Positions 14,679 through 14,759 of a DNA stretch of 14,759 bases are shown in pieces; the stretch's first letter is position 1; each line of letters opens with the position of its first letter. Source of the stretch: Desulfovibrio sp. (GTDB taxonomy: Bacteria; Desulfobacterota; Desulfovibrionia; Desulfovibrionales; Desulfovibrionaceae). Position numbers and translations under genes: made by a program. Under the pieces are notes generated by a model. The model saw only the letters and a program-made list of their open reading frames with translations, was not told the origin of the DNA and did no database searches. The DNA is taken from positions 1 to 14,759 of the forward strand of contig JAIWOE010000087.1 of the NCBI GenBank assembly GCA_020217165.1, given 5' to 3'.

Positions 14679-14759
14679 CAAAACCGCAATGTGATGACAC
14701 TGCATGCCAAAGTACACAGAGCGAGGTAGGCATCGACGCTGCGTTCGTAGCGGATGCGC
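14669..14759. mobile_element. End of an IS5-type insertion sequence (partial)
   Basis: The element appears to begin with GAGCC at 14669, immediately after TTAA (14665-14668), where the repressor reading frame departs from its family. IS5-family members of the IS1031/IS427 kind often begin with GAG or GGG and insert at short TNA/TTAA-like targets, which fits. The transposase stop codon lies only six bases from this boundary, as is common in the family. The other end, its inverted repeat and the target duplication are outside the window, so the exact boundary is an inference. Confidence 0.65.
14675..14759 (-). CDS. IS5-family transposase, C-terminal fragment
   Basis: The minus strand encodes the last 27 residues of a transposase, entering from the right edge: RIRYERSVDAYLALCTL followed by ACSVITLRFC and TAG (14675-14677). 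The RYER...AYLAL...A...LR pattern is the usual C-terminus of IS5/IS4-type DDE transposases, lying after the catalytic Glu helix. The catalytic residues are outside the window. Its stop codon overlaps the stop of the truncated repressor on the other strand. Confidence 0.75.
   Translation of the reverse strand, partial: RIRYERSVDAYLALCTLACSVITLRFC

Overview
This window is GC-rich, protein-dense bacterial DNA. It most resembles a member of the Desulfovibrionaceae (deltaproteobacterial sulfate reducers). The reasons are the CI-type helix-turn-helix repressor at the right edge, the base composition and the gene style. The genus is an inference, not a demonstration. No rRNA, tRNA or CRISPR array was seen.

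Layout. (1) About 150-4640, minus strand: a VanZ-like membrane protein, then pdxA, a HyuA-type hydantoinase/oxoprolinase and an HDAC-family deacetylase with a C-terminal four-cysteine extension. The last three are overlapping or about 9 bp apart and look like one transcription unit. (2) 4744-7702, plus strand: an RNase D-like DEDDy exonuclease, translationally coupled to a small secreted protein of unknown function, then glutamine-dependent NAD+ synthetase (nadE). nadE faces the next block and is separated from it by a strong GC hairpin. (3) 7791-13036, minus strand: six consecutive genes whose products all carry export signals. In transcription order they are a FlgO/CsgG-like periplasmic protein, a 500-residue FlgT-like protein, a CsgG-like lipoprotein, a TPR lipoprotein, a secreted protein with a Pro-rich tail, and an LPP20-like secreted protein. 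A textbook intrinsic terminator sits inside this block, only 18 nt before the TPR gene. (4) 13158-14195, minus strand: a WbpP/TviC-type UDP-N-acetylhexosamine 4-epimerase, divergent from (5) 14331-14678, plus strand: a CI-like repressor cut short by an IS5-type insertion sequence whose end runs off the window.

How the genes relate. Block 3 is the most interesting part. At least three of its products share a CsgG/FlgO/FlgT-like alpha-beta fold, judged by eye, and two carry LPP20/FlgT_N-type segments. That points to an uncharacterised outer-membrane or periplasmic assembly related to curli-secretion lipoproteins and the Vibrio FlgO/FlgP/FlgT flagellar ring proteins. No substrate gene is visible. 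Blocks 1 and 2 are mainly metabolic (B6, NAD, deacylation). The DNA becomes visibly less GC-rich from about 8 kb and most AT-rich from about 13.1 kb, next to the insertion sequence.
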